The notes under the pieces were generated by a model. That model was given only the letters and a program-made list of their open reading frames with translations, was not told the origin of the DNA and ran no database searches. A program made the translations under genes and the position numbers. Shown piece by piece: positions 61,621 through 64,000 of a stretch of 64,000 bases of DNA. This stretch comes from Kineosporia rhizophila (GTDB lineage: Bacteria; Actinomycetota; Actinomycetes; Actinomycetales; Kineosporiaceae), in assembly GCF_021277265.1 (NCBI RefSeq), contig NZ_JAJSOH010000001.1, forward strand, positions 1 to 64,000, written 5' to 3'. Position 1 is the first letter of the stretch. Each line of letters begins with the position of its first letter.

Positions 61621-62859
61621 ATGAAGAAGTCCCTGACCCGTAAGTCGCTGAAGAACGCTCGTCGTCGCCGCGTGTATCTCGTCACCGCCTCGCTCACGGC
61701 TCTGGTCCTGGCCGCCGGGGGCACCGCCATGGCCGTACAGGGAGGCAGCCGCGGCGAAACCACCACTGCGGCAGCCACACAAGACGAGGTAAGCACCGTC
61801 GCCTACGGCAAGCGCAGCGCCTACCCGGCGTCGGACGGGCCCCGTAAGCACTGGAAGAAGAAGTACAAGAAGAAGCGGCCCACGGCGACCAGCACGCCCT
61901 CGGAGACGGCCACCACCGAACCGACCGCGCCGGAAACCACGCAGCCGAGCGACAACCCGACCACGGCGCCCTCTGCGACCACCTCGCCCTCGTCCACCAG
62001 CACCGCCCCCTCGGGCGCCACGCCGGTCTTCGCGGGCAAGAAGAACACCGAAGACTGGGCGAGCAACGTCTCCTCGCTCTACCAGAAGTACGCGCGGGGT
62101 GGCAGTTCGGTCACCGGCGGGGTCGGCGACACCGCGGCGAAAGACGGCAAGGCCCTCAACCTCACCATCCCGGCCGGCGCCGGCGCCTCCCCGGGCAACG
62201 CCGCCGAGGTGGCCTCCAAGGAGCAGTTCCTCTACGGCAGCTTCAGCAGCCGGGTGAAGACGGCCGACTGCTCGGCTCAGCCGAAGACCGGTGCGGTCAC
62301 CGGCATCTTCACCTACGGCAACGACGGCACCGACCAGGACGGCGACGGTCTCACCGACAACAGCGAGATCGACGTCGAGGTGCTCTGCGCCCGGCCCGAC
62401 GTGGTCAACCTGACCATCTACACCGACTACGAGGACAGCACCGCCAAGTCGCAGCGGGTCTCCCGGATCATCGACCTGGCCGCCGGCAAGGTCATCTCCA
62501 CCTGCTACTACACCGACTTCTCGGGCAACTGCGTCGAGACGCTGAGCGGTGACGAGGCCAGCCCGGCCACCGTCCCGGCGATCAGAGGCTTCGACTCCTC
62601 GAAGAACTACTACGACTACAAGATCGACTGGACGAAGGACAACGTCCGGTTCACGATCACCGACGAGGCCGGCCAGGAGACCACGCTCTGGGACTACCAG
62701 GGCCCGGCCGAGCGCATCCCGAACCGGCCGGCCAGCTACCTGGTCAACTTCTGGCACACCAGCGACTGGGCCGCCCACGAGCGTCCCGGCACCACCCAGT
62801 CGCCGACCTCCCCGCTGACCGTGTCGGTCGACTCCAGCACGTCCACCGCGCTGAGCTGA
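61621..62859 (+). CDS. Secreted GH16-like glycoside hydrolase
   Basis: 412 residues. An N-terminal membrane/signal segment (about 17-40: RRVYLVTASLTALVLAAGGT) is followed by a Lys-rich patch (KHWKKKYKKKRPTAT) and a Thr/Ser/Pro linker to about 137. The catalytic region shows a concanavalin-like fold with NSEIDVEVLC at about 247, where EIDVE matches the ExDxE active site of GH16 without beta-bulge, as well as YYDYKIDWTKDNVRF and PASYLVNFWHTSDW. It would cut a beta-glucan or similar polymer outside the cell. Start ATG with hairpins upstream. Confidence 0.85.
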   Translation: MKKSLTRKSLKNARRRRVYLVTASLTALVLAAGGTAMAVQGGSRGETTTAAATQDEVSTVAYGKRSAYPASDGPRKHWKKKYKKKRPTATSTPSETATTEPTAPETTQPSDNPTTAPSATTSPSSTSTAPSGATPVFAGKKNTEDWASNVSSLYQKYARGGSSVTGGVGDTAAKDGKALNLTIPAGAGASPGNAAEVASKEQFLYGSFSSRVKTADCSAQPKTGAVTGIFTYGNDGTDQDGDGLTDNSEIDVEVLCARPDVVNLTIYTDYEDSTAKSQRVSRIIDLAAGKVISTCYYTDFSGNCVETLSGDEASPATVPAIRGFDSSKNYYDYKIDWTKDNVRFTITDEAGQETTLWDYQGPAERIPNRPASYLVNFWHTSDWAAHERPGTTQSPTSPLTVSVDSSTSTALS

Positions 62860-62879
62860 ACCGTCCGGCAACGTTCTGA

Positions 62880-62922
62880 GCAGAGCGCCGCGCAGGTCCC
62901 ATCCACCCGCGCGGCGCTCTGC
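62880..62922. terminator. Bidirectional terminator hairpin
   Basis: GCAGAGCGCCGCGC (62880-62893) pairs perfectly with GCGCGGCGCTCTGC (62909-62922) over a 15-nt loop, between the GH16 gene and the convergent membrane-protein gene. Confidence 0.9.
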
Positions 62923-62937
62923 CGTTCTTGGGGTGGA

Positions 62938-63666
62938 TCAGAACAGGGCGTAGGCGCGGTCGCACGACGCCTCGACGGCGTAAAGCTCATTCAGGGCGCT
63001 GTCGAAGGAGTCGTTCAGGAAGTAGCTGAACGCCGCCTGCACCCCGCCCAGGCACGACTTCAGGTCGTCGATCTGGTCGTTCTGCAGGTTGAGCCGGTCG
63101 TTGGCGTCTTCCAGACTGCCCTGCGTCTCATCGAGTTTCGCGGTCTCGTCGGCCAGGTCGCCCTTGGTACTGACCAGCTTGGCCTGGTTCGCGGCCAGGT
63201 CAGCCCGCACCCCGGTGAGCTGCTCCTGGGCCGAGGCCAGGGTGCGCTCGGTGCGGTGCAGATCGGCGCGGGTCTGCAGGTGCACGGTGACGGCCACACC
63301 GATCAGGACCACGGCGAGCAGGCCGCCCAGAGCCTTCAGCGCGGTGCCGGTGTCGGCCGAGAGGTGCGGCGCGTTCGGCAGTCGGTCGGCCAGACCGTCG
63401 CGTAGTCGTTCGAGCAGACCAGAGGACGTTTGTGGCGAGCGGGCGGGTGGCACCGGTTCGGCGCGCATCACCGGAAGATTTTGGACGACGGGCGCGGCCG
63501 TCTGCAGGGGGATCGGCGTCGTGAGCCGGTTGGGGCGGCTGACCCGGAAGTCGGTGCCGCAGCTCTCGCAGAACAGCCAGGTCGTGGCCACCGGTCCGGC
63601 GCAGGTGGGGCAGGACCAGACGGTGTGTCCGTCCGGGAGCGCTGCAGTCGGCTGGGTTTCGGGCAT
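62938..63666 (-). CDS. Zinc-ribbon, transmembrane and coiled-coil protein
   Basis: 242 residues. A zinc ribbon near the N-terminus (WSCPTCAGPVATTWLFCESC, CxxC x12 CxxC) is followed by a Pro-rich linker, one helix (ALGGLLAVVLIGVAVTVHL, about 132-150) and a coiled coil of about 75 residues (TLASAQEQLTGVRADLAANQ, AKLDETQGSLEDANDRLN). The C-terminus has two Cys (SCLGGV, ASCDRA). Function unknown. The ATG at 63666 is used. It follows a trypsin-like protease gene by 44 bp. Confidence 0.82.
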   Translation of the reverse strand: MPETQPTAALPDGHTVWSCPTCAGPVATTWLFCESCGTDFRVSRPNRLTTPIPLQTAAPVVQNLPVMRAEPVPPARSPQTSSGLLERLRDGLADRLPNAPHLSADTGTALKALGGLLAVVLIGVAVTVHLQTRADLHRTERTLASAQEQLTGVRADLAANQAKLVSTKGDLADETAKLDETQGSLEDANDRLNLQNDQIDDLKSCLGGVQAAFSYFLNDSFDSALNELYAVEASCDRAYALF

Positions 63667-63710
63667 GAGGTATCGATCCTTGGTCGAGGCTCGTTCTGGG
63701 GAAGGCTGAT

Positions 63711-64000
63711 TCAGCAGACGCTCAGCACGCTGCACAACGTGGCAGCGGGAATGGCGATGCCCAGCCCTTCTGCGCCGTCGGCCACGTACTTGGCCACGGA
63801 GACACCGATCACCTGACCGTTCAGGTTGATCACCGGGCCGCCGCTGTTCCCCGGGCTGATGGGCGCGGAGAACTGCATCTCCTTGGTGCCGTCGGCGGTG
63901 CGGAAGGCCGAGACGATGCCGGAGGTCACGGTGCCGCCCAGCCCCAGCGGGGAGCCGAGCACCAGCACCGGATCGCCCACGGCGGGCTTCTTCTCGGCGA
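63711..64000 (-). CDS. Trypsin-like serine protease, C-terminal part
   Basis: The last ~96 residues of an S1 (HtrA-like) peptidase: VGDPVLVLGSPLGLGGTVTS, and the catalytic Ser in SAPISPGNSGGPVINLNGQV, then IGVSVAKYVADGAEGLGIAI. The frame runs open beyond 64000, so the catalytic His and Asp, and any signal or PDZ domain, are outside the window. Confidence 0.93.
   Translation of the reverse strand, partial: AEKKPAVGDPVLVLGSPLGLGGTVTSGIVSAFRTADGTKEMQFSAPISPGNSGGPVINLNGQVIGVSVAKYVADGAEGLGIAIPAATLCSVLSVC

Overview
The window is high-G+C DNA (third codon positions almost all G or C, many GTG starts, frequent 4-bp ATGA/GTGA gene overlaps) from an actinobacterium (Actinomycetota). Marker genes agree: an ergothioneine cluster egtABCD, a BTAD/SARP-type regulator, a large LAL-type LuxR regulator, a GuaB1-type IMPDH-like enzyme and several sigma/anti-sigma pairs. 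The c-di-GMP signalling block and a cytosolic chemoreceptor suggest a motile or developmentally complex soil actinomycete (Kineosporia-like is a guess; the genus cannot be fixed from sequence alone).

Layout. 1-4.2 kb (minus): a hydrolase-ABC ATPase fusion followed by the first codons of the next gene, and a cell-surface-type membrane protein. 4.7-10.7 kb (plus): BTAD/NB-ARC/TPR regulator overlapping phosphoenolpyruvate carboxylase. 10.8-16.7 kb: GAF-MCP chemoreceptor, converging on the egtABCD operon (minus). 16.8-18.2 kb: molybdopterin oxidoreductase plus flavin reductase pair. 18.2-22.0 kb (minus): membrane protein, small protein and response regulator, linked by 4-bp overlaps. 22.1-29.3 kb: sigma factor, LAL regulator, a 211-aa protein and a Dyp-type peroxidase; the sigma gene and the peroxidase unit share a promoter element with LuxR-like palindromes. 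29.3-31.1 kb: 2H phosphoesterase and epoxide hydrolase. 31.1-38.6 kb: a c-di-GMP phosphorelay block (GGDEF-EAL protein, hybrid histidine kinase with REC and HPt, REC-GGDEF regulator, single-domain REC).

38.6-43.6 kb is an accessory island of lower G+C: an HTH/AbiEii-type toxin-antitoxin pair with an in-frame amber codon, tRNA-Lys(UUU), a sigma/anti-sigma-like pair, a degenerate second tRNA-Lys and a two-gene membrane-protein plus TIR-domain operon, then a small membrane protein and a GNAT acetyltransferase. 43.7-46.4 kb (minus): PadR regulator with an ABC exporter (ATPase plus FtsX-type permease).

46.5-54.8 kb is a tightly coupled five-gene operon (Cys3His zinc protein, 447-aa protein, VWA protein, MoxR AAA ATPase, DUF5682-like protein) followed by a paralog of its first gene carrying a 12-residue tandem repeat. 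53.7-55.8 kb contains several tandem repeats and a duplicated gene tail. 55.8-58.2 kb (minus): a secreted two-repeat protein, a SigE-type sigma factor and a membrane protein with the same two-repeat ectodomain. 58.3-64 kb: SUKH-like protein, GuaB1, formylglycine-generating enzyme, secreted GH16-like hydrolase, zinc-ribbon/coiled-coil membrane protein and the C-terminal part of a trypsin-like protease. No insertion sequence, integrase, prophage or CRISPR array was seen.
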